Shown: positions 36,195-46,005, numbered from the stretch's first letter. The stretch is DNA of 64,000 nt from Salinicola rhizosphaerae (GCF_014652715.1 NZ_BMZI01000003.1:240930-304929), one strand, 5' to 3'. The notes: generated by a model from the sequence alone, not told the origin. Made by a program: numbers and translations.

Positions 36195-37652
36195 TCAGTA
36201 GGCGTCGAAGGCCTGCTCCGGCATGATGGACTCGACGTACATCACCAGCTCTTCGAGCACCTGACGCTGGCGATCGTCGAGTGAGACTTGATTCAGGCGC
36301 TCGATCTCGCGCGCGAACTCCTTCAGCGTCAGCCCCCCACTTTGGCTATCGTTCATCCGCGACCAGCGAAAACTATCCCACTGCGCCTTCTCCTCGCTCT
36401 CCAGCGTTTCGGGATAGGAACGGGCACGCAGCCGGAACAGCATTTCCTCGAGACGCGGGTCCTGAAAGGCGAAGCTGGTCGAACCCAGCGCCTCAGGCGG
36501 CGTGGCGTGGACGCGCTCCATCGCCTGGCGGTCGTGGGGCGAGAAAAAGCCGCCGGAATAGAGCATCAGGTCAGGGTCGTGGGGCGGATCGGCCGGCCCG
36601 TCGGCGAACACCGTCGCGGCCTTGCTGGCTGCGTCGGGGTTCTGCATCAGTGCCTGCCAATGGCGTTCGCACGCGGCGCGATCCAGTCCGAGCCGACCAG
36701 CGACACTCTCGTCCGCCGCGGCGATCGGCAGTACCACCGGGCTACGATTGAGGTGGACCACCTTGAGCGGGATACGGGTCTCCCCTTCGGCCAATTCGTT
36801 CTCGCTGACGAACACCCGAGCGCGGATCTCGTCGGCCGATAGTGAAAAGAGCGGCGCCGGATCGACGGCGAGATCGTAGACGATGACACCGTTGGGATTA
36901 GAAGGGTGCATCGCCAGCGGCATGATCAGGGCGCTGCAGCCGCGGCTGGCGGGGTAACGTCGGGAGACGTGCAGCATCGGCTTGCGTGCCGTCACGTCGA
37001 GTAGACCCGCAACCCGACGTTTGTTGCGCAGCGACAGCAGATAGTCGAACAGCTTGGCATTGCGCTCGCGCAAGAGTCTTGCCATGCCGATGGTGGCACG
37101 CACGTCGGCTAACGCATCGTGTGCGCCGACATGCTCGATGCCGTTGGCCGCGGTCAGATGTTCCAGCTTGAAACTCGGGGCGCCGTCGTCGCGTTTTGGC
37201 CACTCGATGCCCTCGGGGCGCAGCGCATGGAAAGCCCGCACGACGTCGATCAGATCCCAGCGCGAATTGCCGTTCTGCCATTCGCGCGCGTAAGGGTCGA
37301 ACAGATTGCGGTAGAAGAGGTGACGACTGACTTCGTCATCGAAGCGCAGGCTGTTGTAGCCCAGCGAGCAGGTGCCGGGGACGCTCATCTCGGCCTGGAT
37401 CCGCGCCGCGAACTCGACTTCCGGCAGCCCGCGGCGCATGGCCGCCTGCGGCGTGATACCGGTGATCAGACAGGCTTGCGGGTTGGGCAGATCGTCGTCG
37501 GCCGGCCGGGCATAGAGAGTCAGCGGCTCGCCGATTTCGTTGAAATCGGCGTCGGTGCGAATCGCCGCGAACTGCGAGGCGCGGTGCCGGCGTGGGTCGG
37601 CGCCGAAGGTCTCGTAGTCGTGCCAGAGAAAAGTGGTCTCCGCCTGGGCCAT
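36195..37652 (-). CDS. sbcB: Exodeoxyribonuclease I (SbcB)
   Basis: A 485-residue 3'-5' exonuclease for single-stranded DNA, acting in recombination and mismatch repair. The DEDDh core is evident: WHDYETFGADPRRHRASQFAAIRTD, then LGYNSLRFDDEVSRHLFYRN, and AHDALADVRATIGMARLL. The C-terminal SH3-like and helical accessory domains follow, with FRLRARSYPETL and WDSFRWSRMNDSQSG near the end. The length matches E. coli ExoI (475 residues). It starts at ATG 37652 and follows minE at a distance of about 70 bases in the same direction; this adjacency has no known functional meaning. Confidence 0.94.
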   Translation of the reverse strand: MAQAETTFLWHDYETFGADPRRHRASQFAAIRTDADFNEIGEPLTLYARPADDDLPNPQACLITGITPQAAMRRGLPEVEFAARIQAEMSVPGTCSLGYNSLRFDDEVSRHLFYRNLFDPYAREWQNGNSRWDLIDVVRAFHALRPEGIEWPKRDDGAPSFKLEHLTAANGIEHVGAHDALADVRATIGMARLLRERNAKLFDYLLSLRNKRRVAGLLDVTARKPMLHVSRRYPASRGCSALIMPLAMHPSNPNGVIVYDLAVDPAPLFSLSADEIRARVFVSENELAEGETRIPLKVVHLNRSPVVLPIAAADESVAGRLGLDRAACERHWQALMQNPDAASKAATVFADGPADPPHDPDLMLYSGGFFSPHDRQAMERVHATPPEALGSTSFAFQDPRLEEMLFRLRARSYPETLESEEKAQWDSFRWSRMNDSQSGGLTLKEFAREIERLNQVSLDDRQRQVLEELVMYVESIMPEQAFDAY

Positions 37653-37724
37653 GTGGCTCTCCGCCTGCTGCGCAAAGGGCCAAGCCTAGCACAGCCACCG
37701 GCACGACTCATGTCGATGGCGCGC

Positions 37725-38003
37725 TCAGCGCTTGCCGGCGGCCTTGGCCTCGGCTTCATTGGGCAGCGTGACGTTCAGCTCGAGCACCGAGCAGTCGTTG
37801 TCGCTATCGAGACTGATGTTGATCGCATCCTGCTCGACCTTGACGTAGCGACGGATGACTTCCAGCAACTCCTGCTCGAGCATCGGCATGTAATCCGGCT
37901 GCCCACGATGGCCGCGCTGATGCGCCACGATGATCTGCAGGCGCTCCTTGGCGACCGATGCGGACTTCTTGCGCTCGCCCTTGAGAAAATCGAGTAGTTT
38001 CAC
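37725..38003 (-). CDS. minE: Cell division topological factor MinE
   Basis: A 92-residue protein that drives MinD off the membrane and sets the pole-to-pole oscillation placing FtsZ at mid-cell. The sequence begins KLLDFLKGERKKSASVAKERLQIIVAHQRG, which contains the MinD-stimulating helix, then a topological domain ending NVTLPNEAEAKAAGKR. The start is GTG at 38003, overlapping the minD stop by four bases (GTGA). It is the third gene of minCDE. Confidence 0.96.
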   Translation of the reverse strand: MKLLDFLKGERKKSASVAKERLQIIVAHQRGHRGQPDYMPMLEQELLEVIRRYVKVEQDAINISLDSDNDCSVLELNVTLPNEAEAKAAGKR

Positions 38004-38821
38004 CGACGGCCTCCCCCTCCGAACATGCGTGCGATCAGGCCTTTCTTCTGCGCCGACTGAAAGCGCAGCGGCACATCTTCACCCATCAGACGGGAGACAG
38101 TGTCGGCATAGGCCTGACCGGCATCGCTCTTGTCATCGTGAATGACCGGAACGCCCTGGTTGGAAGAGCGCAGCACCGCCTCGGACTCCGGAATCAGGCC
38201 AACCAGGTCGATCGCCAGGATCTCGCGAATGTCATCGAGGTTGAGCATGTCACCGTCATCGACCCGGTTCGGGTTGTAACGGGTGATCAGCAAGTGCTCC
38301 TTGATCGGATCGCGATTCTGCTCGGCGCGGCGCGACTTCGAAGAGAGCAGACCGAGAATACGATCGGAATCGCGGACCGAAGAGACTTCGGGGTTGGTCA
38401 CGACGACCGCTTCGTCGGCGAAGTAGAGCGCGAGCTGAGCACCACGCTCGATGCCCGCCGGCGAATCGCAGATGATGTAGTCGAACTCATCGGCGAGGTC
38501 GGCCAGCACTTTCTCGACCCCTTCCAGCGTCAGCGCGTCCTTATCCCGGGTCTGCGAAGCGGGAAGGATATGCAGGTTCTCGGTGCGCTTGTCGCGGATC
38601 AGCGCCTGCTTCAGCCCGGCCTCCCCCTGGATCACGTTGACCAAGTCATAGACCACGCGTCGCTCGCAGCCCATGATCAGGTCGAGATTACGCAGACCCA
38701 CATCGAAATCGATGACGACCGTCTTGTTGCCGCGCAAGGCCAGCCCCGTGGCAATGGCCGCCGCACTTGTCGTTTTACCGACGCCACCTTTACCGGAGGT
38801 TACAACGATGATCTTGGCCAA
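38000..38821 (-). CDS. minD: Septum site-determining ATPase MinD
   Basis: A 273-residue membrane-cycling ATPase that recruits MinC and MinE. It has the deviant Walker A motif GKGGVGKTTS, switch DFDVGLRNLDL, and DYIICDSPAGIE. A C-terminal amphipathic membrane-targeting helix is formed by AQKKGLIARMFGGG. The start is TTG at 38821 behind AGGAAG. It lies 46 bases after minC and overlaps minE by four bases. Confidence 0.97.
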   Translation of the reverse strand: MAKIIVVTSGKGGVGKTTSAAAIATGLALRGNKTVVIDFDVGLRNLDLIMGCERRVVYDLVNVIQGEAGLKQALIRDKRTENLHILPASQTRDKDALTLEGVEKVLADLADEFDYIICDSPAGIERGAQLALYFADEAVVVTNPEVSSVRDSDRILGLLSSKSRRAEQNRDPIKEHLLITRYNPNRVDDGDMLNLDDIREILAIDLVGLIPESEAVLRSSNQGVPVIHDDKSDAGQAYADTVSRLMGEDVPLRFQSAQKKGLIARMFGGGGRR

Positions 38822-38867
38822 GATGAACTTCCTGTTACCCGATAAGTGTTGATCGCTCCCGCGCCGT

Positions 38868-39623
38868 TCAGGTCAGCGCCGAGATCCTGAGTTGGTCTTC
38901 CTTGAGCTGCACCTGCACGGCGCAGCCGAGCATCTTCGGGTCGATATCCTCGAGCCGTTTGTAGGTCCCCGCCACGGAAAGCAGTTCGGCGTGCAAGTCG
39001 TTGCAGAAGATTCCCGCTTCGCGATCGCCGTGGATGCCGGCCAACGCGCGCCCGCGCAGCGGACCATAGACGTGCACGCTGCCCGCGGCGAGCACCTCGG
39101 CACCGGGGTTGACCGCACCGATGACCACGAGATCGCCCTCCGGTGCCGACACCTGCTGGCCGGAACGCACGGTACCGCGATAAATGCGCCCGCCCGCCTG
39201 CCCGGCAGATTCGGCCGGCGGAACGGGCAGTTCGGCCTCGATTTCGGCTGGCGCAGGCTGGGTCTGGGGGGCGCGAGTCTCGACCGCCCGCGGCCGGCTC
39301 TCCTGCGGCGGAAACCAGCCCAGTCCCAGGGCCCACGCCGACTGTTTGACAGGGTCGGGCCCGCCGCGCACGGCCACCGGCAGCAGCTTGTGCGCCCGGC
39401 ACACGGCACAGATTCTTTCCAGCGCCAAGTGCGGCTCGTCGATCTGCTCCACGCTCAGCACGACCGGCGTATGCTGAAAGAAGGCTGGCGCCTGGCTCAC
39501 CTTGCCGGCGAGCTGCGCGCGAATACGCTCCGGGTCGCCGCTGGCCAGCTCCATGACCGTCATCGGCAGCATGCCGCCCTTGAAGGTGAAGGCGATATCT
39601 GCCGTATCCCTGTTGAGACTCAT
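38868..39623 (-). CDS. minC: Septum site-determining protein MinC
   Basis: A 251-residue inhibitor of FtsZ polymerisation, activated by MinD at the poles. The N-terminal domain (about 1-100, FTFKGGMLPMTVMELASG) destabilises FtsZ. A linker rich in Pro, Glu and Ala (roughly 115-150) joins the C-terminal beta-helix with IYRGTVRSGQQV, VVIGAVNPGAEVLAAGSVHVYGPLRGRALAG and the MinD-binding RCSS-like end. Homologues begin at the Met chosen here (39623); an in-frame extension upstream lacks conservation. The gene leads the min operon. Confidence 0.94.
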   Translation of the reverse strand: MSLNRDTADIAFTFKGGMLPMTVMELASGDPERIRAQLAGKVSQAPAFFQHTPVVLSVEQIDEPHLALERICAVCRAHKLLPVAVRGGPDPVKQSAWALGLGWFPPQESRPRAVETRAPQTQPAPAEIEAELPVPPAESAGQAGGRIYRGTVRSGQQVSAPEGDLVVIGAVNPGAEVLAAGSVHVYGPLRGRALAGIHGDREAGIFCNDLHAELLSVAGTYKRLEDIDPKMLGCAVQVQLKEDQLRISALT

Positions 39624-40025
39624 CACCGAACTCCGCAGCGAGAAAATGGGTGGCCCCGGACCATGACGGGTCCACAAGCGGCCTGCAGCGCATGCAACGC
39701 ATCGAGCGAATCCGATACCTCGGCATGCATGAGCACAATCGATAGTGGTCGACTCCGCTCACCACGCTCGGGGCGGAAGTGTCATGCCAGTGACCCGCCC
39801 TGCGCGATACAGTTAGGCCCTAAGCTATGCGAGGGCGACCGTCGCTGCAACCGATCATACGGTCAGGTCGACCTTTTGTCAGGTGTCTCCATGGGCATAC
39901 ACATCGGGCCTGCAGGCTTTTATCGTCGGTCATCAAATGGTTAGATAGACAGTTGCCGTCGAGCTCCCACCGGCGTGGGACCGACCACCGCCAGCTCGTC
40001 GTAATTTCAGGATGCCATACCGGCC
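39624..40025. other. Divergent region between minC and the DUF349 gene
   Basis: This 402-base region must contain the promoters for minCDE and for the plus-strand DUF349 gene. I saw an 11-base palindrome, TTAGGCCCTAA (39813-39823), but no clean -35/-10 pair. No coding sequence is supported. Confidence 0.4.
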
Positions 40026-42821
40026 ATGCCAGGACTCTTTCAACGCCTGTTCTCTTCTCGTGGGCGCCGCGCGCGCTGGCAGCACGAAGACCCTACCGTC
40101 CGTGCCCGCGCCGCCGCCCAGCTCGATGCCAACGACCATTCCGCGCTGGAAGCGCTCGCCGGCGACGACGACGCCCGGGTCCGCGAAGCGGCTCTGGCGC
40201 GTATCGACGACCTCGACCGCGTGTTTGCACTCCATCGCCAGTCGCCCTGCGAGGAGTCGCGTCAGCGACTGACACAGCTTCTGACCGGCCGCAGTGAGCA
40301 CAGTCGGGATCTCCAATCTCGGCTCGACTGGCTCGAGCGACGCAGCGCCGAATCCCCGCTCGACATCGCCCTCATCGAAGCGGTGATCGTCGATGGCGAC
40401 AACCAGTCGCTGCGTCTCGCTGCGCTTTCGCTGATCGAGGACGAAGCCCACCTCGTTCGCCACGCCAGCGAGAACGGCATTAGTGCAGTGCGCCACGCCG
40501 CCGCCGAGCGAGTGACGTCGGAAGCGGGGCTGTCCCGGCTCGTCAAGCAGGCCCGTCGCGACAAGCAGGTCGCGCGCCTCGCCCGCGACCGCCTCGCCAA
40601 TCTGCGCGCCGACGCCGAGCAGCAGGCAGCCGCCCATCTCGAGCGCGAGCGCCTGCTGACAGCGCTGGAAACGCAAGCCAATCGCCCGTGGGAACCCATG
40701 TTCGAGGCACGCCTCAAGCACTGGGTCGCGCAGTGGGAGGCGCTCGATGGCAGCGCTGAGACCGAGCAGCGCGAACGTTTCGACGCTGCCGTCACCCGCT
40801 GCCGCCAACGCATCGCCGAACATCTGCGTCATCAGCGCGAGAGCGAACGGCTCAAGCAGGAAAAAGCCGAAGCCCAGTCGACCCGCGAAAGCATTCTCGA
40901 GGCGCTGTCGCACGCATTGACAGTCGTCGAGTCGGCAGAGCGTCTAACGCCGGATGTCATGGAGTCGCTCGAGGGCAAATGGCAGCTGCAAAACGAGCGC
41001 TGGCAGGAAGTGTCCGACCGTTACGGCGTCAGCGACCACTACCAGCAGCGCTACGTCGAGCTCAACCAGCGCGCCCAGACGATCTGGCAGGCGTGGGAGC
41101 GCTGGCAGAGTGAAGCACCGGCACTGGAAGCAGCGATCGAACAGGATGCCGCCGTGGCGCCCGCGTTGAGTCGCCTGGACTGGCCCGCAGCGCTGCCACC
41201 CACCGATCTTTTGCTCGAGGCTCGGCGCCAGACGGCATCCGCCGCCGTGGCCAAGCCGACGCCAACGGATCTCGATGTCTCCCACGCCCAGCTTGAAGAG
41301 TGGTTAGAAGCCCTGGCCGGTGAACTCGATGCCGGCCGCTACCGGGGTGCCACCCAGCTTCATCGGCGCCTGCGCCAAGCGATCGGTGGTCAGGAGAGTT
41401 CGCTTCCCGAGGCGTTGCAGCAACATTGGAAGCAGCAGCATGCGCGGCTGGCCGAGCTACGCGACTGGCGCGGTTTCGCGGCGGCGCCGAAGCGGGAATC
41501 ACTGGTTGCCGATATCGAGGCACTGGCCGAGGCGCGCGATCATAGCGACCCCAAGCGCCATCGCCGCCACCAGCAACTGGTTCGGGAATGGCGTCAACTC
41601 GGGGATGCCGCCGCCACCAAGCCGCTGGCCCAGCGTTTTCGCAGTGCATCGGATTCTCTTCATGACCAGCTAGGCGCCTGGGAGCAGGAGATCGAGGCTC
41701 AGGAGGCGCAGAACCTCGAAGCCAGGCAGGCGCTCTGCGAACAGCTCGAATCGCTGCTGGACCATCCTTCCGACGTGGCGGACCCGGATGGCCTGCGTCG
41801 CATTCGCGACGCCGCTCAGGAGCAGTGGGATCGGCACTGGCCCGTGCCAAGACGCCAGGCAGCCTCTACCGGACGTCGCTTTTCGCGCCTGCGTCAGCGG
41901 CTGCAGTCCCTGATCGACGAGCGCGCCGGCGACATCGCCAGCCGCAAGCGCGACCTGGTCCAACAGGCGCAGCAGTTGGCCGAAGACGACGGCGCCGCCG
42001 CCGAACGCGCCGAGCAAGCGAAGGCACTGCAGAAGCAGTGGCAGGCCCTCGGGCGAGCCCCCAAGGGCGTGGAGCAGGCACTGTGGCGGCAATTTCGCTC
42101 GCACTGCGACACCATCTTCGCCGCTCGCGAGAGCGTCCGGGGCGAACAGCGCTCGCGGCAGCAGCAGCGCTTCGAGGAGATGCAGGCGCTGATCGACCGC
42201 CTGGACGCCTGGCAGCCCGCCCGCGCCGCAGAACGCGACACGCTGGACGCGGCGCTCGCCGAGGCTCAGCGGCTGGCACCGCTACCGCGCGGTCGCCGCA
42301 GTGATGGCATGGAAAAGCGCTGGCAAGGCATCGTGCATGCCAGAGAGGTGACGCTCGATCGCCTGGCGCTGGTCGAGCAGGCCCGGCAGTGGCCGGCATA
42401 TCGCCGATGGCTGGAGGCGGCAATCGACGGAGAGCCTCTCGACAGCTCATCGTTCGATGACGCTCCCGCCGACATTCGTGCCACCGTTTCCGCCCGATCG
42501 TCAGACAGTGACAGCGAAGCGGCCGCCGAGGACGCGCTCCAGCGCTGCCTGGTGCAGCTTGGCCTGCTCGCCGGCGAACCCATTCCCGAGTCGCTCGAGC
42601 CACTGCGGCTCGAAGTCCAGGTCGCGCGGCTCAACGATGGCCTGGGGCGTCCGCCGACACCGCCGGAAGAACTCGAACAGACGCTTCATCGGCTGTTGTC
42701 CGTCGCACCACTCTCCCGCGAGACCTGGGAACGCTACGCCAGCGCCTTCGATCACGTACTCGGAGAGATCGGGCAGGCTCGTCATGCCGACGATCACCAG
42801 CAACCTGTTGACAGCGTCTAA
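40026..42821 (+). CDS. DUF349 repeat protein, long coiled coil
   Basis: A 931-residue protein made almost entirely of charged alpha helices. It begins MPGLFQRLFSSRGRRARWQ. The DUF349 signature occurs several times, for example LEGKWQLQNERWQEV, VREWRQLGDAAATKPLAQRF and LQKQWQALGRAPKGVEQALWRQFRSHCDTIF. An N-terminal HEAT-like part (ALEALAGDDDARVREAALARI) may be a protein-binding platform. The family occurs widely in gammaproteobacteria and its biochemical role is not established. There is no membrane segment. The last codons contain the promoter of the downstream tRNA gene. Confidence 0.88.
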   Translation: MPGLFQRLFSSRGRRARWQHEDPTVRARAAAQLDANDHSALEALAGDDDARVREAALARIDDLDRVFALHRQSPCEESRQRLTQLLTGRSEHSRDLQSRLDWLERRSAESPLDIALIEAVIVDGDNQSLRLAALSLIEDEAHLVRHASENGISAVRHAAAERVTSEAGLSRLVKQARRDKQVARLARDRLANLRADAEQQAAAHLERERLLTALETQANRPWEPMFEARLKHWVAQWEALDGSAETEQRERFDAAVTRCRQRIAEHLRHQRESERLKQEKAEAQSTRESILEALSHALTVVESAERLTPDVMESLEGKWQLQNERWQEVSDRYGVSDHYQQRYVELNQRAQTIWQAWERWQSEAPALEAAIEQDAAVAPALSRLDWPAALPPTDLLLEARRQTASAAVAKPTPTDLDVSHAQLEEWLEALAGELDAGRYRGATQLHRRLRQAIGGQESSLPEALQQHWKQQHARLAELRDWRGFAAAPKRESLVADIEALAEARDHSDPKRHRRHQQLVREWRQLGDAAATKPLAQRFRSASDSLHDQLGAWEQEIEAQEAQNLEARQALCEQLESLLDHPSDVADPDGLRRIRDAAQEQWDRHWPVPRRQAASTGRRFSRLRQRLQSLIDERAGDIASRKRDLVQQAQQLAEDDGAAAERAEQAKALQKQWQALGRAPKGVEQALWRQFRSHCDTIFAARESVRGEQRSRQQQRFEEMQALIDRLDAWQPARAAERDTLDAALAEAQRLAPLPRGRRSDGMEKRWQGIVHAREVTLDRLALVEQARQWPAYRRWLEAAIDGEPLDSSSFDDAPADIRATVSARSSDSDSEAAAEDALQRCLVQLGLLAGEPIPESLEPLRLEVQVARLNDGLGRPPTPPEELEQTLHRLLSVAPLSRETWERYASAFDHVLGEIGQARHADDHQQPVDSV

Positions 42822-42835
42822 TCCATCCGTATAAT
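42808..42835 (+). promoter_or_regulatory. Near-consensus promoter of the initiator tRNA
   Basis: TTGACA (42808-42813) and TATAAT (42830-42835), both perfect, are separated by 16 bases and end 14 bases before the tRNA. The -35 box lies inside the last codons of the DUF349 gene. The strength fits a stable-RNA gene. Confidence 0.85.
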
Positions 42836-42849
42836 ACGCCACACATTGA

Positions 42850-42926
<77 letters not shown>

Positions 42927-42935
42927 AATTCTTTG

Positions 42936-42967
42936 ACCGGTGCCTTCCCCAGGCGCCGGTTTTTTTT
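42936..42967 (+). terminator. Rho-independent terminator of tRNA-fMet
   Basis: ACCGGTGCCT and AGGCGCCGGT pair around TCCCC with one mismatch and are followed by seven T residues. It lies ten bases after the tRNA, a textbook intrinsic terminator. Confidence 0.92.
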
Positions 42968-43137
42968 GCGTGTTGTTTTGTCTTGCGATTTCGCCTTTCG
43001 CCTGCGCTTTATTCGCCCATCATGGACAGTATGGCGTCACAGCGATTCAAAATGTTGGGTACACCTCGCCGAGCGACGAGATTTTTCTCTTGGGCCCGCA
43101 TTACTCTAGCATGCCGAGTGTCCGTCTTCGGACCAGC

Positions 43138-44484
43138 TCATCCCTCACGCACACTCTCGAGCCACGCCCGGCACGAGCGGCTCGACGCGAGTTCGGCCAG
43201 CAGTCGGCGGGCCTTTTCTACCCGCTGATTCGACCAGCCAGCATCGAAGCAGAGCGATGCGAACTTGGCGTCGAGTTCGCCATCACTCAGAGGCAGCTCC
43301 GGATCGCCCTTTCGATCGGCCTGGAAGTGTGTGTGTCGTGCTCCATCACGAAAGCCGACGGTGACCCGCGCACTGCGACGCCTGGGGTAGGCAGCATCGA
43401 TCTCGGCATCTACTGCCACATTGACTGCCGCCATCAGTCGCTTCACCAGAGGGTTGCCCAGACGCTCCGCAGCGAAGGCGCCACGCCCTGCATGCCCGGA
43501 GACCGCGGCATGGGCCACCGCGTATTGCATGCTGAAGCGCGCCTCTTCGGCGTCACGCGGCGTCGGCTTGTCCGTCATCTCTTGGGAGCGCTGGCTCGTG
43601 TACACCTCGATCGACGTGATCTGCTCGGGATCGAACCCGGGATCGGCGCGGAGCGCCAGCACGGCATCCACGGCGGAGAAGACCTGCCCGCAGCACGCGT
43701 GCCGCTTGAAGGTGATCTGTTCGATCCGGAAGCTGTCGTCGAATCGCTCGCCAAAGCGCGACCAGTCCGGCGAGCCCGCCATGGCGGCACCGAGACCGGC
43801 GCGCCCCTCGAGAATATCCAGCGCTCCCGTCATGCCGCGATGGGCCGCCAGCGCCGACCATACGCCGGTATCCGCGGCGTGTCCGGCATGCATCGGCTTG
43901 GTCATCGCGGTGGAGCGAAACGCCTGCTGCAAGCCGCCCGCGAACGACGCAGCCGTGGCCAGCGCATGCGCCATCATGGCCGCATCTCCCCCGAGCAGAG
44001 TGGCGCAGGCCGCCGCCGCACCCAGACAGCCCACAGTGCCGGTGGTGTGCCAGTAGCGATAATGCGCCGTTCCCAGGAACTCGCTCAGACGCGTCGAGAC
44101 TTCATAGCCGACCAGCACCGCCCGGAGCAGATCGCGTCCGCTGGCGTCACGGTGCTCGGCCAGGGCCAGCGCCGCCCCGATGACCGGCGCGCCCGGATGG
44201 AAGAGCCCATCCCGATAGATATCATCGGACTCCAGCGCGTGGGCCGCGGTCGCGTGAAGCATCGCGGCGTCGCGTGGCGAGAGCATCGATGTCGAAGCCA
44301 CCACACTATCGGGAGATGCCCCCAGGGCCAGCCTCAGACGAACAACGACCTCACTTTGCGCCCCCGCAATCGCACAACCGAACCAGTCCTTCATCACACG
44401 CTGGAGCGCCGCGCGGGGCCATTGGGCTTCCGGCTGCGCCGAGACCTCGAGGGCGAACTCGGCTAACTGCTCGCACACGAACAT
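43138..44484 (-). CDS. MmgE/PrpD-family protein, copy 1
   Basis: A 448-residue cytosolic protein of the MmgE/PrpD fold, which includes 2-methylcitrate dehydratase and cis-aconitate decarboxylase. The N-terminal helical domain contains the family segments VMKDWFGCAIAGA, HATAAHALESDD and HPGAPVIGAALALAE, then TTGTVGCLGAAAACATLLGGD. Start ATG 44484 follows GAAGAGG. It is the last gene of the long minus-strand catabolic operon and is paralogous to the gene immediately before it. No prpB, prpC or acnM lies nearby, so propionate metabolism is not supported. The substrate is likely a carboxylate from the pathway encoded here. Confidence in the family is high, in the reaction low. Confidence 0.85.
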   Translation of the reverse strand: MFVCEQLAEFALEVSAQPEAQWPRAALQRVMKDWFGCAIAGAQSEVVVRLRLALGASPDSVVASTSMLSPRDAAMLHATAAHALESDDIYRDGLFHPGAPVIGAALALAEHRDASGRDLLRAVLVGYEVSTRLSEFLGTAHYRYWHTTGTVGCLGAAAACATLLGGDAAMMAHALATAASFAGGLQQAFRSTAMTKPMHAGHAADTGVWSALAAHRGMTGALDILEGRAGLGAAMAGSPDWSRFGERFDDSFRIEQITFKRHACCGQVFSAVDAVLALRADPGFDPEQITSIEVYTSQRSQEMTDKPTPRDAEEARFSMQYAVAHAAVSGHAGRGAFAAERLGNPLVKRLMAAVNVAVDAEIDAAYPRRRSARVTVGFRDGARHTHFQADRKGDPELPLSDGELDAKFASLCFDAGWSNQRVEKARRLLAELASSRSCRAWLESVREG

Positions 44485-44561
44485 GGCGGACCTCTTCAAC
44501 GGCAATGCGAAAACGCTATCGAGTATCCGCCAAAAGTCGAAGTCTCAGCAACCGCGCGACT

Positions 44562-45977
44562 TCAGGTCACCGCGGGTCGAGACCGAGCGAGCGTCATCAG
44601 CTCGTCCAACTGACGCAGCAACGGCTCGACAGAGTCGAGCGTCTCCAGAGCCAGCACCTGATCGCACAGCCGCTGTACCTCGCCCGGCGCCTCCATCCAG
44701 GCGCAAAGCGCCGTTGCCTTATCGACTAGCTCCTTCTCCTCGACCGGCCTGGAGGGATCACCTTTGGGGGCATCGCAGGCGCCTCGCAATAGCCGCCCAT
44801 CGTCGAGTTCGACCTCGACGACCGCCGGCGTGCTCTGGGGGTATCGCTGCGTCATCGCGTCGTCGGCAGCGATCTCGACGCGCCGGCTGAGATTCAGCGT
44901 TTCCAGGTCGCTCAACGCCCCAGGGGCCAGCTCGGCCTGAGTCATACGCCCATTCTTGAGAATCGTGGCAATGATATAAGGCAGGCTGAACTGCGCGGCG
45001 ACCATGCCGCTTTCCGCGGAGATCTGTCTGTCGAGCAACTGAGCGGAGAGTGCGTAGGTAGAGAGTGTCACCCGACGAATTCTAGAGAATTCTCCCTTGA
45101 TCGAAGCGGCAACCTCGAGGGCCGCCTCGGCAGCAGCCTGTGCCTGACGGCAGATCGGATAGAACTTGAAGTAGGTTTCGGTCAGCGTCCAGCGCTGCTC
45201 CAGACCTTCACTCAGGCGTTCGAGAACCGGTTTGCCCGAAGTGATCTCGAGAAAGCCGCGTCCCCGAGACGATGAACCCTCTATCGGACAGCCGCCGAAG
45301 CCCATCTGCGCAAGCATCGCCGCCTCCACACCGGTTTTCGCCGCATAGCCCGTGTGTAGTGGCTTGGCGGGATATCCCGACCAGAGATTTTCGGCAGTCG
45401 AGACCGGCAGCAGAAAAGCCGCCGTCCCCAGGGCGCCTGCCTGCGTCGGCGCGTCAAGCCCGAGCAATGCGCCCGCTGCCGCCGCGCTGCCGACCGTTCC
45501 GGCCGTACCGTTGGGCATGTAACCGCTCGCCATGTGCTGCGGGTGCCCCGCCCAGGCAACCCGATGCGCGACTTCATACCCGCCGACCACGGCGGCGATC
45601 AGCGAGCGACCGCTGACAGGCCGGTGACCGGCAACGGCCAGCGCCGCCGGGATGACCAGGCAGGCGTGAATGCCTCCGAAACGCCAGCCATCCTGCAGCT
45701 CGAGCATATCCGAGAGGGTGCCCAGAACGAGCGCCGTCATGGCTGGCGTAGCTCTATCCACGGCGGCAAAGCGATGTGCGCCGAGCGTCGTCGGCATGTC
45801 CAGCAATTGGCGAGACGGCGGCAGCGCGACGGCACCGAGAATGACGCCAAGCGTGTCGAGAATCGCGTGTCGGGCCCGTTTCACGACTTCCGTAGGTAGC
45901 GCCTCGAAGTCGAGCTGGCTGACGAAGGCACCGAGCTTTGCGGTATGGTCGCTCGAGGCGTGGTTATCATTGTTCAT
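44562..45977 (-). CDS. MmgE/PrpD-family protein, copy 2
   Basis: A 471-residue protein of the same family as its downstream neighbour but clearly diverged. Family segments are RARHAILDTLGVILGAVALP, LELQDGWRFGGIHACLVIPAALAVAG and NGTAGTVGSAAAAGALLGLD, followed by PLHTGYAAKTGVEAAMLAQMGF. It retains the conserved cavity region that binds di- and tricarboxylates in PrpD. It follows the permease pair by 28 bases and precedes copy 1 by 77 bases. Having two tandem paralogues suggests two related substrates or a hetero-oligomer, but the sequence does not decide this. Confidence 0.85.
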   Translation of the reverse strand: MNNDNHASSDHTAKLGAFVSQLDFEALPTEVVKRARHAILDTLGVILGAVALPPSRQLLDMPTTLGAHRFAAVDRATPAMTALVLGTLSDMLELQDGWRFGGIHACLVIPAALAVAGHRPVSGRSLIAAVVGGYEVAHRVAWAGHPQHMASGYMPNGTAGTVGSAAAAGALLGLDAPTQAGALGTAAFLLPVSTAENLWSGYPAKPLHTGYAAKTGVEAAMLAQMGFGGCPIEGSSSRGRGFLEITSGKPVLERLSEGLEQRWTLTETYFKFYPICRQAQAAAEAALEVAASIKGEFSRIRRVTLSTYALSAQLLDRQISAESGMVAAQFSLPYIIATILKNGRMTQAELAPGALSDLETLNLSRRVEIAADDAMTQRYPQSTPAVVEVELDDGRLLRGACDAPKGDPSRPVEEKELVDKATALCAWMEAPGEVQRLCDQVLALETLDSVEPLLRQLDELMTLARSRPAVT

Positions 45978-46005
45978 GGCCTCACTCCTTGATTGTCGAT
46001 CCTGC

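Noticed and set aside
42940..44466. A 508-codon plus-strand frame opposite MmgE/PrpD copy 1
   Set aside because: It begins within the tRNA terminator and has no recognisable family. It mirrors the MmgE/PrpD gene, which matches its family throughout.
43138..45977. Propionate (methylcitrate) cycle based on the PrpD-family genes
   Set aside because: No prpB, prpC, acnD or prpF gene is present, and the genes belong to an operon with unrelated enzymes.
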